Source: Diaporthe sp. PMI_573 (Eukaryota; Ascomycota; Sordariomycetes; Diaporthales; Diaporthaceae). Taken from it: 64,000 bases of DNA. How positions within the stretch are numbered: position 1 is the first letter of the stretch; the number at the start of each line of letters is the position of its first letter. The notes under the pieces were generated by a model, which ran no database searches, was not told the DNA's origin, and saw only the letters and a program-made list of their open reading frames with translations. A program made the translations under genes and the position numbers. The stretch covers positions 434,001-498,000 of the forward strand of contig JAJTUP010000004.1 of assembly GCA_021399435.1 (NCBI GenBank). The letters are read 5' to 3'. Shown here one piece after another: positions 1-11,419 of the stretch.

Positions 1-1007
1 GTTCTTGAGGCGCGTGACAGATCATCTTGGAGCTTCGCTGGCTTGGAATTGCCTACCTCACGTCATCAACTGAAAATGGGTTGAGGTGTGTTTACCGTAA
101 TAAGAAAAAGCTCGCTGCCTAGGGTGCGTCCGCTGAGAAGCCACCACCCGGGCGTACAGAAGATCTACATAGTTGCTGCGGGCTTGGCCCCGGTGGTTTG
201 TCATTGCGCAGCATCCTGTGCCCCAAAGCAGAGATTTTGGTTATAATTGGACTACCATGCTAGTACATGTCAAGTGACAAGTTCCGAGTTTCAGCTTGAC
301 AAGACTTCCGGGCCATCTAAAAGAGCCATGCCTCTTAATCGTGAAGTCGACAAGCCCGGCGAAACCTTGACCAGTATAGAATCTAAATTTGTATCAAAAT
401 GATTAATTAAGCAGGATCGGAGTACAATTGCAGATGAATAAACGCACTTGATAAAGCTGCCGCCATTTACAGCCCAACAATCTAGATATACTAATGTATG
501 CGATGGCGTCTTTTTCGGAGCAAGCGTCGGGAAATAACCCACACATGCGTATCGATCACGGCTCCAAATTCCTCAGCAGTGTGTGGATCGCAAAAAGTAC
601 ATCTTGCATCGTGGGGAAAAATGACTCGAAGGACGTCGTGAGCAATTATTTGAACCGACAGCCAGTATATCGGCTACTATGCGTGTCTGCAGATCCCCCT
701 GATCCTGTTCCGTACATGTTGCACCTGGGCCTGTCAGTGAGGTTCGGATATGACGGCTCGCTGGGGTCCACGGAGCGCGAAAGCCGCGCGCTTAATCGTG
801 GCATACATGTATCAGGAGAAGCCAATATGGGTCTGTTAGGTGACACGTTGCACCTGTAAGGTAGATTAGTGGCTCGAACATTCGCCACTAATCGCTCAAA
901 ATCTCTCACTCTCACTTCAGACACTCCTGTATCACAGTCTTACTTTCACACAAGAGCCAGGCGCGAAAAAGTCATTCATCTACGTGAAAATACCATCCCC
1001 AGTGACC
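1..1007. other. gene-free left flank
   Basis: No convincing gene is visible. Short open frames on both strands overlap each other, show no domain and mostly lack conserved-looking sequence. The last 100 bases before 1008 are rich in CT and CA (around 895-960), as in many fungal 5' leaders, and probably include the promoter and leader of the WW-domain gene. Confidence 0.5.
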
Positions 1008-1644
1008 ATGGGCTTTTTGGGAGATGTCATATCCGAGATGGTCGGGAACTCAGTCGACGGAGGCAACGACTCACCATCGGATCCACCGTACGTGCAGCCA
1101 CCTTGGGTTGCACGCTGGGATGGCGAGGCCGGCCGCTGGATCTATTTCAACGAAGAGACAGGGGAACGCAGTTGGGAGAAGCCCGTTCTGGAAGAAGCTG
1201 GTAGGTTTCGACGCTGAATCACAAGCTCCTCACGCCTGCCGCAAAACTGACGCCACACCCTCAGCTGAGAGCTGGAACCGTGAGGAGGACCGCATGGAGC
1301 GCAGGTTCGACGACGGCGTCGAGCATGTCGAGGAGTTCCCTGAAGACGCTGCCCGATGGACTGGAGAGGCTGTCGGAGAGGTCGAGGCCGTTCCAGACAG
1401 GGTAGAGGAGGTGTGGGACAGAGCAGAGGAAAATGTTGAGGAAGGTTGGGACCGGGCGGGAGAAAACATAGAGGAGGGTTGGGATGAGACCGTCGACGCT
1501 GTCGAGAACGCCCCGGAGAACATCGCCGAGGGAATTGGTGAGGGTGTCGGCGAGGTTGAGCGGTTTGGAGACAGCGTTGAGGACTACGGGGAGACCCTTG
1601 AGGAGAGCTACGAGGAGGGCCGGGACGAGGCAAGGTACGACTGA
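1008..1644 (+). CDS. WW-domain protein with acidic 11-residue repeats
   Basis: Two exons, 1008-1200 and 1265-1644 (190 aa). The intron 1201-1264 starts GTAGGT, ends CTCAG, and keeps the frame (phase 1). The ATG at 1008 sits in a good context (GACCATGG). Residues about 30-57 form a WW domain: PPWVARWDGEAGRWIYF then N, with both tryptophans and the closing WEKP; such domains bind proline-rich peptides. The second exon encodes an acidic, amphipathic tail. From about residue 110 it runs as 11-residue units (V-E-E-x-W-D-x-x-x-x-N/A) resembling LEA-type or other 11/3 helices. No signal peptide or membrane segment is seen. The partner is unknown. The gene converges with the one ending at 2030. The domain call is firm; the function of the tail is inference. 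Confidence 0.85.
1402..1500 (+). repeat. 33-bp coding tandem repeat (11-residue units)
   Basis: Three consecutive 33-nt units lie at 1402-1434, 1435-1467 and 1468-1500 inside the WW-domain gene. Each encodes an 11-residue unit beginning V/I-E-E-x-W-D. More diverged units continue on both sides at the protein level. The period equals one 11/3 helical repeat, so the array probably grew by in-frame duplication. Confidence 0.7.
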
Positions 1645-2029
1645 AGAGTTACCGGACGCAAAGCGAGGTAGTCATCTGATCTTGGCGAGGGAACTTCAAT
1701 CTCTGCATAGATTCATCAGGCAATCGATTCCCCGAATCTCGCATTGCAAGTTGATCTGCGTACTCGCACGAGCTCATGAAAGTGTCATCTCAAGCCGAGG
1801 TGTTAGTTGCACTAAAGTGACCTGCACGGTCCCTTTCTCGAGTTGATTCTGTCAACGGCTCTCAACAGATGCTGGCATACGAATTTAAAGTTAAAGGCCA
1901 TGAAATTATGCCATGAGTGCGCCGACACATTCGCGTCAGAAAACGTTGCCCGAAGGAGATATCAATTCACTGTGAATTGTTGCCAAGCAGTATCAAATCC
2001 GCCACTTACGCTCCTCTTGTCTGATCCGT
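1645..2029. other. convergent 3' intergenic region
   Basis: These 385 nt separate the stops of two convergent genes and should hold both 3' UTRs. No gene or repeat was recognised. Confidence 0.5.
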
Positions 2030-3742
2030 TTAGTACGGTGGATTGCCATAACCCTGCTGATGGCCGTAGCTGGCACCGCCTCCGTAAGTTTGATCATGCC
2101 CATAGTTCTGGCCCTGTCCGTAGCCCTGACCTTGACCATGGCCTTGTTGTTGATGAGACTGGTATTGGTCTGGCCTGTACTCCTGAGGCTGGTACGGCGG
2201 CGGCCTGTACTCCGGCGCATGGTGTTGCTGAGGATTGTACTCCTGCGATGGTTGATAATCCGATGGATTGTATGGCTGGTGAGAAGGAGGAGCCTGGTGG
2301 CCACCGTACTGATCATGGGAGGTAATAGGAGGCGGAGGCGGATAGTTCTCGTGCGTCGAAGGCGGGGGTTGGTGTCCACCACCAGACTGATGATCACCAC
2401 TAGATTGACGTCCGCCAGTGGGCTGCGAACCAGGTGCCACCGCGCCCACGCTTACACCCTCGTTTCCGATATCATCAGGCACAGTGATCTTCACCTTGGG
2501 CAGATACTTCTGCACCTTCTGCTCCACCATGTTCTGCACGAAGACCCAGCTCTCGCGCTCAAACTTGCGGTGGCCGCCATTGACAAGGCCCAGGATGCTC
2601 TCGCGCAGCGTCTCCTGCACCTTGCGCACCAGGCCGCGGATCTTGTTGACGAGCTTGGCCTTGATGTCGTCACCGAAGCCGCGGTCCGCCTGCGGGCCGG
2701 CGTCGCGGTCGAGCTGCGAGTCGAACGGATTGCCGCCCAGGATCTTCTCCAAGGGACGCTGGAACTCGTCCGGTAGCAGCTCGAACAGCTGTTTCTCGAT
2801 CGCACCCAGCACTTTGCGGAACTCGAGACGAACCTCCCGGTGAACCTTTGCCAGGCCTGTGCTCAACTTGTCGCTAATGACCTTGGAGAAGCCACGGCTG
2901 CTTTCTCCGCCTTCGCTGTCTCGGTCGCCGATGCCTCTCGAGGCTCCTTCATCACCGTGCTTCTTGTTCCCGAACAGACCTCCTATGCCCTTGACGATGT
3001 CCTTGACCTGGTCCTCGAATTCTCCCTTGACGCCATCACCAAGATCACGACTGCTGGTGTTCCCTCTCAGCCAACGCTTGATGTGGTCCAGCGCGATACG
3101 AGTGAACTGCTCAGCGATGGGTGCATGCTGCTCCTTCAGCTTCGCACCGACCTTCTCCTTGATCTCGGGGCTGATCATGCGGGCCTTCTCCTCTGGGTTC
3201 CGTGCTGCATCTTTGACCGTGTCACTGAGTACACCAAGAAGTCCGTCGAGCTCAAACTTCTTGCCTCCTACCGGCCCATTGTCCTTGTCCAGGTGGTCTT
3301 GGACAGCATTCACAGCCGCGGAGAGGAAGCCCCTGGCCCCTCCAGAGAAAGAGTCGGTGTGGTCCATACCACGAGACTGGGTTTGTCCTGAGCCTCCTCC
3401 ACGGCCTTCAGTCAGGTCGAAAATATCACGCAGGTCATCACCAGCCTCATCGGTGATTTGTGAGAAGCTCCGCGTCAGCTTGGCGATCTCGTCTGCGAAG
3501 GGCAGTGACTGGCCGCCGTAGGCGTCTGGGGGTGAATCATCCAGACGCCTTGAGCCGCCCTCGGAGTGACCCTTGTCTTTGTCGAATAGCGAGCGGAAAG
3601 CATCGACGACCTGGTCCTCCAGGCCGTCGATGGTCTTCTTCTGGAAGATGTCAATCTCGGACGCGATGCGGGGCTGGATTTGAGGTGCCAGCGAGTCGAC
3701 ATATTCGTCGACTCGCTGCATCAAGACATCGGGCAGAGGCAT
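2030..3742 (-). CDS. conserved fungal protein with Q/Y/G/P-rich tail
   Basis: A single exon of 570 aa starting at ATG 3742. I do not recognise a named domain. Residues 1-420 are charged and mostly helical in character (start MPLPDVLMQRVDEYVDSLAP), with several runs ending in paired basic or acidic residues. Residues about 430-570 are low complexity: proline/histidine/glutamine-rich and then repeats of the type GYGQGQ and GYG. The tail resembles prion-like or adhesive disordered segments. No signal peptide or transmembrane helix is obvious. Long open frames on the opposite strand are shadows of its GC-rich codons. The gene lies downstream of the zinc-finger gene on the same strand. Function unknown. 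Confidence 0.8.
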   Translation of the reverse strand: MPLPDVLMQRVDEYVDSLAPQIQPRIASEIDIFQKKTIDGLEDQVVDAFRSLFDKDKGHSEGGSRRLDDSPPDAYGGQSLPFADEIAKLTRSFSQITDEAGDDLRDIFDLTEGRGGGSGQTQSRGMDHTDSFSGGARGFLSAAVNAVQDHLDKDNGPVGGKKFELDGLLGVLSDTVKDAARNPEEKARMISPEIKEKVGAKLKEQHAPIAEQFTRIALDHIKRWLRGNTSSRDLGDGVKGEFEDQVKDIVKGIGGLFGNKKHGDEGASRGIGDRDSEGGESSRGFSKVISDKLSTGLAKVHREVRLEFRKVLGAIEKQLFELLPDEFQRPLEKILGGNPFDSQLDRDAGPQADRGFGDDIKAKLVNKIRGLVRKVQETLRESILGLVNGGHRKFERESWVFVQNMVEQKVQKYLPKVKITVPDDIGNEGVSVGAVAPGSQPTGGRQSSGDHQSGGGHQPPPSTHENYPPPPPITSHDQYGGHQAPPSHQPYNPSDYQPSQEYNPQQHHAPEYRPPPYQPQEYRPDQYQSHQQQGHGQGQGYGQGQNYGHDQTYGGGASYGHQQGYGNPPY

Positions 3743-4149
3743 CGTCGTAGTTGTGATCCGGGACTTGCAATGGAGTGAGTTAGTTGTTGTTTAGGAGCTG
3801 GAGGGTCATAACGTTCAACAGGTAGTAAAGTGGGGATTTGGCCCCGCCGGCTGAGGCAGTGCAGGCTTGGGAAGAGGCGAACTGAGCGGTCACGTGGCCT
3901 TGAAGTATATATACATCTACGTCAGTGCCCAGGTGTGAGACGACGTGGCTGGGAATATTATGTCATGAAATTTCAAATCTGAGAGCAATAGAAATTCAAG
4001 GACATATGCGGGAAACGCTCAATATTACCCACAGTGTAACAGAGCAAGGCAGTGTTCCAGTGAAGCTCAATTTCGGGAAGCAAAGAACTGGGACATCAAC
4101 TGGGCCATGCTGCCCCGTCTATGTACGTTAGATATCCATATTCTTCTGC
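3743..4149. promoter_or_regulatory. promoter of the Q/Y/G-rich gene, 3' flank of the ZZ gene
   Basis: 407 nt between two minus-strand genes. A TATATATA run at 3906-3913, about 165 nt upstream of the ATG at 3742, is a possible core promoter element. The right part should be the 3' UTR of the zinc-finger gene. No coding sequence was seen. Confidence 0.4.
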
Positions 4150-6023
4150 TCATGCCTTTTTGTGTAGGATATTCATCCTGCTCCTTGTCTCATTCAAGTA
4201 CCCTTTGACTTGTTCCTTGCTGTTTTCGCTGAATAGTTCCTTCAGGTAATCCTTGGGCTGCTTCGCTGGTCCAGCTGGCGTGCACCTGAGCAAACTGTGA
4301 GACCGGTCTTGGCAGCCTGCTCCCCTTAAGTAGCATTTACTGCAGACATCGTAGCATCCTTTGTTGCACTTTGAGCAGCCTGTGACGTGTCCGTATTAGG
4401 CTACATGAACGGCATGATCTGTAGAAAGCGTCCGACTCACAGTAGAAAACGCCTTCTCCCAGCTGATCCTTGCAAAATTGACAGCTGTCCTTTTCGGTGA
4501 ATTGCTTCGAAATGTTCTTTTCACCTTTGTAGACCACATAACGTGTCAAAACATGCTCTGTGTTCTTGCAGGTCTTGTCCATTTCGTAGCAACGGTCGCA
4601 AATGCCGGCATTCTCGCCACACTTTTCGCAGACTAAAACTTGATTAGTCCCATCAAGCTTGTCAATCAGTTCATTATCCACTCATGTTACTCACAGTAAA
4701 AAGGTCCTTGCTTTATCTTTGCCTCACACCCCGTGCAGGAAATGCCATCTGTAGCAAAGTCCGGGTGTGGTCTATCGACGTTGGCTCTCAGGTACACGAA
4801 GAGCCTGTGGTTGTCAGGGGAGTGGCATGTTTTCCCCTGGCGATAGCAGTCTTGACACATGTCAAAATCTGTATCATCGCTGCATTCGGGACAATCTGAA
4901 CAGAATCCGTCAGTTGATGTCGTGACGTTAAGGATGGATGTATTCACTCACAGTAGTAACGGCCCTGAGTGATCAGCCTCTGGCAGGGAGCACATCGCAA
5001 CTCTTCTACATTCGCAAGCCGCCTCCTCGCGTCTCCCTTCTCAGACGCAAGCACATCACCAGCAACGGATTTTTGCATCGTCTGCATCTCCTGATCCGAG
5101 CATTCACACGAGGTGCCTCCCTCGCGGCATTTCAAACAAAGATCAAAGTCATCTGTCTCTTTGCAACAATCTGCCACAGAGTTAGCAAATTTTGATTGAG
5201 TTTTGGTCGAAGATGGCGCCTTACGTGCGAATTTTCCGTGTCTGATGGACTCGCCACAGCCTCGGCAGAACTGTCCCAGCGGCCCTTGTAATCTGGTGCA
5301 CTTTCCCTTGAGCTTCAGCTCGATCTTAATCTCCGGGTCCAACAGCTTCTCCATGGCGTATGCGAAGACAGTCTCGCCAATACACTCAGCAAGCATTTCC
5401 TCCATCTTCTTCGCAGCCATGATTCCAGCCGCGTAGCCAACAGCATGGCCACTGACACCTTCAGCGCCGGTCTCGGTAACAATCTGCTCGACTCCGTGTC
5501 CCAGCAACGCCCCGTGGGCAGCTTGGCCAACGGCGTTCGCCTGGTCCGTGATACCCTGGGCAAACCCATGAGCTGCCGCTTCGGGGTCTCCCTGGATGTA
5601 ATGCATAGCGAGGCTTCCTCCATGGGGACCCGGCACGGGAACGTCAGGTGCGGCGATTGTACCAGCGACGAGGTGACTTATTCCTGCACCAACTCCTAGG
5701 CCCACCGCTGCCGTGCCAAGCGGTATGAACGCGTCACGCTTGCTCATGTCGTGGAGGGGTACGCCGCGCTTGGTGAGCTCCTCGCGGATGATGGTGAGCT
5801 TCTCCTTGGCGACGTAGTACCGCCGCAGCGCGAACGCCGACACGCCAAGCGTGAGGCCGGCTGTCTGGACAGCATGGCTCAGGCCGATGCCCATCGAGGC
5901 GCTCGCGGCGAAATGCTGCCGCAGTTTCCTTATCTCCTCTTCCTGGAGCTTGATGGTCGGCCGCTCCGCGCATTTCGCGCGGTAGGCGGCCTCATCGAAA
6001 TCGAAGGTGTCATGCAGGCCCAT
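4150..6023 (-). CDS. tandem ZZ-like zinc-finger protein, exon-per-repeat
   Basis: Five exons: 6023-5225, 5170-4952, 4895-4695, 4632-4441 and 4379-4150 (546 aa). The introns are 54-62 nt with GTAAGG or GTGAGT donors. Exon 1 encodes an N-terminal region of about 250 aa with Gly/Ala-rich hydrophobic stretches (residues about 45-70, 95-130 and 150-215), perhaps membrane-associated. Four cysteine-rich repeats follow, of the form C-x2-C ... G-x-[FR]-[FY]-x-C-x2-C ... D-x-C-x2-C ... C/H, similar to ZZ fingers. Examples are CAPCQRLITQGRYYYC and CTGCEAKIKQGPFYFC. All four introns are phase 1 and cut each finger at the equivalent place. Intron 1 is 54 nt with no stop, so its retention would insert 18 residues. 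Finger partners are unknown; ZZ domains usually bind peptides or histone tails. Confidence 0.8.
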
Positions 6024-6632
6024 TGTCGGTGAGGGCCGCCGAACTCAACTTCTAGTTATCGGCTTTTGTGAGGGTTTGGGCCGATTGAAGCTACTCGGTA
6101 AGCATCCAACGAGAGGGTTTGAATTGAAATCCCGTTGCGAGAGCTGAGGCTCAATAATGGTGCTGCGTTTCCTAGGACACAATTTTTGTCATGACATAGC
6201 CATGCCGGGATCCTCGAAGATTCTGGCGAGTCCGTCGTCGTCGGTCGATGCCGAGTTGGAGGCCTTCAGCACTTGCTCCACACGAAACCCTGCTTTTGAG
6301 GACAGGGGCCGTAGTACCCCGTACTGAACCCCTGCCCGTTATCAGTGTGAGGAGAACAAGGTAAGCTCAGCAGCACCGCCTACCATCCTCTTTAAGTTAA
6401 AAAAGCATGAAGGAGAAACGGACGGAGAAATAAAGAAGAATGTGAATGAATTGGAAGACTCAATACAGCCATCTCATAAGCCGCACATTGTCTCACACCA
6501 AATTTTTCCAAATGATTGTGAATTAAATGATATAAATTCTAGAAGCAGGTCAAACGGTAGTTACTTCCTTTTCTAATATTATAAGAAATCGTCCCTGAGA
6601 ATTTGAATCGTGCATTATGTTTGACAAGACCA
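6024..6632. other. intergenic region between ZZ gene and ABC transporter
   Basis: 609 nt containing the 5' flank of the minus-strand zinc-finger gene and the 3' flank of the ABC transporter. The part from about 6395 to 6600 is AT-rich, as expected of a 3' UTR. No coding signal was recognised. Confidence 0.45.
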
Positions 6633-9600
6633 TCATTTCTTGTTCTCTTTGCTCTTGGGCACCCGAACAAGCCAGAATATGAAAGAGGCGGCAGACACAT
6701 TGAAGATGATATATGCCCAGAGAAGCCCGAAATCCCTCCACCTATTGTCGTAGCTGATGTTAATGTTCGATAGGAAGGCGTTCGTGTCCACCATAGGACA
6801 AAAAGAACAGGCAGAGTCGTTGCCTATGGTGTTAAGAAGTCGTCCGCCAGCCTGTTCAACGTATTCGGCCATGTAACCTGAGCAAGACGTGCCTTCGGGC
6901 ACGGTGAAATGCAAGATCTCGTTGTCAGCACAGGTGACCGGTGCATTGGCAAGCGTGGTGCCAAGAAATCCTTCAACAATATATGTAAAGGGATTCACCC
7001 GATACATGAATATCCAGAATCGAGGAAGCTGGGAGGGACCAGCGAGGACACTACGAAAAGTTAGTATGATCTCGAGATCGTGACACGGATGAATACTCAC
7101 CCGCAAAAAGCAAACATCATGACGAAAAGAAGATTGAGGACAGAGCCTGCGATGTCTGCGTTGGGAAGGCCAGCAATCATGAGGTGGCCGAATGAGCTTG
7201 CCAGCATGAAGAAAGCCCAGACAAACAAGAATATGGTAATGCCTCGTGAGTGAACTTGGTCTGTCCACTCAGCATTGCGATAGAGACCGATGGGGTAATA
7301 CCAGACAATGAAGCCCAAGACGGCAACTAGCTGTGAAGGTGCATGTATAGTTAGCGCAATCCAGCTTCTCATATTTTGTCATTTGACCGCTCCCCACAGG
7401 AAGCTGAGGCGAGAAAACTAACCGAGTTCCAGGCCATCTCGACGACGATGTTTGCAAACAAGAAGGATTGCCAAGAGTAGGTTTTCGAAGGTTGTTCTCG
7501 AGCTTCGTAAAGCGTTCGCCGCTCCACAAAGGAGGGCATCATCTGGTCGATGATTTGACTAAAGATAGTGAGAAACAGGAAGACTCCAAACATTTGGTTT
7601 TGCAAGCCGCGTATTGAATTCGGGCTGTTCAAGATTGAGAGACCGATGAACAAAGACTATCACCGTCAGTTTTTCGCTTCATGATGGCCCTCGAAACTTG
7701 TGGAGTAGACTCACCGTGCCCACCGACAAAAGAAACTTTGCAAATATGTACTGTGGGCTGCGCCAGGTCTCGCTAAAGACACGCTTTGTGACCTCAAAAA
7801 GCTGAACGGATACCGGCGAAGCAAATTCGCGGTACTGAGACCCATTGTCGGAACGAGACTCTGACGACTCTTCTTGGGCATTGCGCTGTGCCAGCCTCGA
7901 AAGCTCATCTTGAACGCCTTGATACTCGACAGACTGCCTCCAAACTGCAGGCCAGTCTATATCTGTGTGAGCCCCAGGAGCAGCGCCAATAATGTTCAGC
8001 ATGTGTTCCGCAGGATTCGCGCCTTGAGGGAGCTGGACTCCACCGTTCCGAGAAAAATAGTCCATGAGAGTACGAGAGTTCTCGCCGATTTCTCCGAAAT
8101 AAACAGTCCGGCCTCCCTTCGCAAGGAGCAGAAGACGGTCGAACCTCTGAAATAGCATGGCAGACGGCTGATGGATGGTACAAAGGATTGCTTGCCCATT
8201 TTGCGTCAATTTCTCCATCAAATTGCAGATAGACCAGGAAGTCTGGCTATCGAGACCAGAAGTAGGTTCGTCCAGGAAGAGAAGGAGCTGGGGCCGTGCG
8301 GCAAGTTCAACGCCGATCGTGAGCCGTTTTCGCTGTTCCACATTCAATCCACTTCCCGGTACACCGATCACCGCATCGGAGTAGTCTTCCATACTCAAGA
8401 GGTTAATCACCGAATCAACATAAGCAAGCTTCTCCTCTTTGCTGTATCGGGCGGGTTGGCGGAGAAGAGCACTGAAGGTTAGAGCCTCTCTCACAGTTGA
8501 AGTACTGAGGTGAAGATCCTGTTGCTGTACATAACCGGTTTTTTGTTGGAAGGAGGAGTCGCGCAAGTGGCCGTCAACAAGCATTTCGCCGCTGACCACG
8601 CCCATCGTAACACGGCTAGCCAGGACATCTAGGAGAGTTGTTTTGCCCGCACCAGAAACGCCCTTGTCTTTGTTAGCTATCACTGCAAATCATTTTGGGA
8701 AGTCCGATTCCCAGTAATGGGTTTACTTTGCTTACCATCAAAGCCGTCAGCGTCCCCGGCTTGACCCAACCGTCAACATGATCTAGGATCCGTCGAGGCT
8801 GCCCTTTGATCTGGATATCGTAACAGACATCCTTCCAGTGGAAAATCGACGTTTGCTTCTCTACACTGGCTTGGCCACGAGAACCGTCGATCGTATTGCG
8901 ATGAGGACTTGGGTTAATGCCGGCTTCGATGTCCTTGGGAGAGGACTTGTTGTGCTTTCGCAATGCCGCCCGTGTGTACACGAGAACCTCACCCTTAGAC
9001 CTCTCAGAAGAAACAAACTCCGTCGTAACAAGGTGCAGGACTAAGAATGCTACCAAAAAGGCAACAACCACTCCAAAGTTTCTCCATTTATGCGCCGCTT
9101 CGAAACCGAATGAGACCCGCAGAAAGTTTGCTCCAGAAACAGTATCTTGACCCGGAATTGCACCTGCGGTGGAGCAAACTCTTGAAGAATCCAGAGCCGA
9201 GTCGTATCCTGGACCGGATGGGACCAGATCCGAGCATGGGAAAGTCCGGCCAACAAACTCGTTGATGAACACACTTTCTAGCCCATAGAACATCGGGTTG
9301 ATCCAACGCATCCAGCCAAGCCAGACCTGCGTGTACGCCGGGGGAATTGTGAAACCGGAATACAGGACCAGCGCCAGGAGGACGATAGAGCTAGGAGCTA
9401 GAGCCTGGGAGATTGTCTTTGTCACGGAGCCGATAAATCGAAAGACCATGGACATTGTCAGTGTGAGAGTGAATGAAAAGAGCAAGAAGAAGAAAAATGG
9501 CCCAGGCTCGCGTCGAAGGTTGCACATGAAATACAAGGTTAAGTTCAAGAGAATCGCGTTGACAACCTTGTAGGGCAAGTCGGCTACCATTGCTGATAAT

Positions 9601-11419
9601 GCCTCGGCGCTTGAATGATAGAATGCGTAGCGAACATGCTTTTCGACAATCTTTCGCTTCGCATAGAGTGTCATGATTTCCAAGATGCTGGAGAAGGCAT
9701 TGATGAGGACGATGAAGAACAGCAAGACCGTCCTCCGGAAGAAGCTGGTGGTATTTTCCGGGAGATTGTAGAAGATACTGCTGATGATCAAGGCTTCAAA
9801 AAAATTGCTGATCAGCATCGTCAAGGTGATTGAAGGGTCGCTCTTTAGCATGGTCCAGGATCGCCACAGCGTCATATTGAATTGTTCGATATATGACAAG
9901 GTGAATGGGGATTTGGGACGTGCCATCTCGGACTGTTCAGTCCTACGGGATTCGAAAAACCTCTCGTGATGCTCGCCATCGAAAGGGTGCGACTCTAGGT
10001 AGCGATCAATCTCGTAAACCAATTGCTGGCGGTGATGGCTTTCTTTCCAACACTTGGCAAATTCATCTGGAGTACGAGGAGTCTTGTCTTCCCACCCTGG
10101 CCGAATGACTCGCTCAGAGTGATTCGTCATGGAAGTTAAGAAGTCTGCTGTAGTTTGCTGTTCTGGGCAAACGAAACCAAGATGTTCGAAGTAGGCCCTG
10201 GCCTGCTTGGCCTTTCCGAAGAATATCTGCCGACTTTCGTAGAGTACAAGTACTTTGTCGAAGACCTATGTAAAGGGCTATTAGTCGGACACACTAGACA
10301 GTGTTCGGCCAGAATACTTACATCATACGCAGCCTGGGGGGCCTGATAAATGGCAACACAGGAAGTGCAGCCCATCACATCAGCCTGAGTCCTCAAGGTG
10401 CGACAGAACTCGATGGCATTGGCGCTGTCGAGACCTCTGGTGCTGTTGTCCCAACACTGGAGAGGCGAATAGCCCAAGGCCGCTTCCGCAATCGTGACAC
10501 GCTTCCTTTCTCCGCCGCTGACACCCCGAACAAAATCATCTCCGACACGAGTGTTCTTTGTGTGCGAGATGCCAAACATGGCCATGATGACATCACGGAT
10601 ATGAGTCGCGTACTCTCGGCGGCTCACACCTTCGGGGACGGTTTTGGGGCAACGGGAGCGGGCAGCAAAGTATAGCGTGTCGCCGACAGTGAGATGAGGG
10701 AAGTGAGCGTCGACCTCGGCGGTGTAAATGGCTTCTCCTCGGTACATAGTGGCCATCTGATCAGCTCGAATACCCCCGTAGTTGAGGATCGAATCACTGC
10801 CAACATGAAAGCCGTGTGTATCGCAGGCGATTGTTCGCAGAGTAGTCGAGCAGCCTGACCCCGGGGGACCAAGGACACATAGCATCTCCCCACTCTCGAC
10901 CAAACCCTCCAAGTCGTGCAGGATGTCGATGCGGTCACCTTTGTTTCCCATTGCCTTCTTAAAGAGGCTGGGAACGCTGAGTATTGTGTTGCCCACCGTG
11001 CTCTGGTAGTCGGTAGCGGTGCCGAATCCATAGACGCGAAGGTTCTTGAACGCGATCCCAACTTTGCGAGGCCATGTACCATTCGCAGCCGACATTCTGG
11101 ACTGGTAGAAGGCTTTGGCCCAGCCTCTGACGTCAAAGCCCGGACTATTGGGATCAAGCCTGCTTTCTGCGTCGACGGGGAACAGAGGAGCATGACCTTG
11201 TTCAGATTGCCGCGTGAGTCTCCTTGCCAGCTGCCGGATCTCTTCGTCATGATTTGTCTCATAGTTCTGCACATTGCTGTTCGCAGTCTCGTCTTCCTCG
11301 CCGAGGGTGTCCGTGGACGACGCGTTGTGCGAATGCAGAGGGTCCACTGGTCGACCATCTCGGCGTTCATATGCTTGGACATCGCCTGCCATCTCCGCGT
11401 CTTCAGCAGTGAGTGTCAT
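6633..11419 (-). CDS. PDR-type (ABCG) multidrug ABC transporter
   Basis: Six exons: 11419-10322, 10265-8736, 8662-7715, 7656-7423, 7330-7101 and 7050-6633 (1485 aa, the usual length for full-size fungal PDR pumps). The order is NBD1-TMD1-NBD2-TMD2. NBD1 has the family-typical degenerate Walker A with cysteine ([11 protein letters not shown], about residue 184), the signature VSGGERKRV (about 298) and a degenerate Walker B ([14 protein letters not shown]). NBD2 has a canonical Walker [11 protein letters not shown] (about 877) and [14 protein letters not shown], while its signature is degenerate (LNVEQRKRL). The second membrane domain has PDR landmarks such as NPFTYIVEG and a Cys-containing loop. 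It probably exports hydrophobic drugs or metabolites across the plasma membrane. It is divergent from a Zn2Cys6 regulator. Family certain, substrate unknown. Confidence 0.93.

Noticed and set aside
1142..1633. 163-aa minus-strand frame opposite the WW-domain gene
   Set aside because: It is a reverse reading of the 33-bp repeats and has no independent features.
2060..2776. 238-aa plus-strand open frame across the Q/Y/G-rich gene
   Set aside because: It is antisense to a clear gene with GC-rich third positions, has highly repetitive hydrophobic/arginine content and no domain.
10840..10890. Cysteine in place of lysine in the first Walker A of the ABC transporter
   Set aside because: This is the normal state of NBD1 in fungal PDR transporters, whose second site is also partly degenerate, so it is not a defect.
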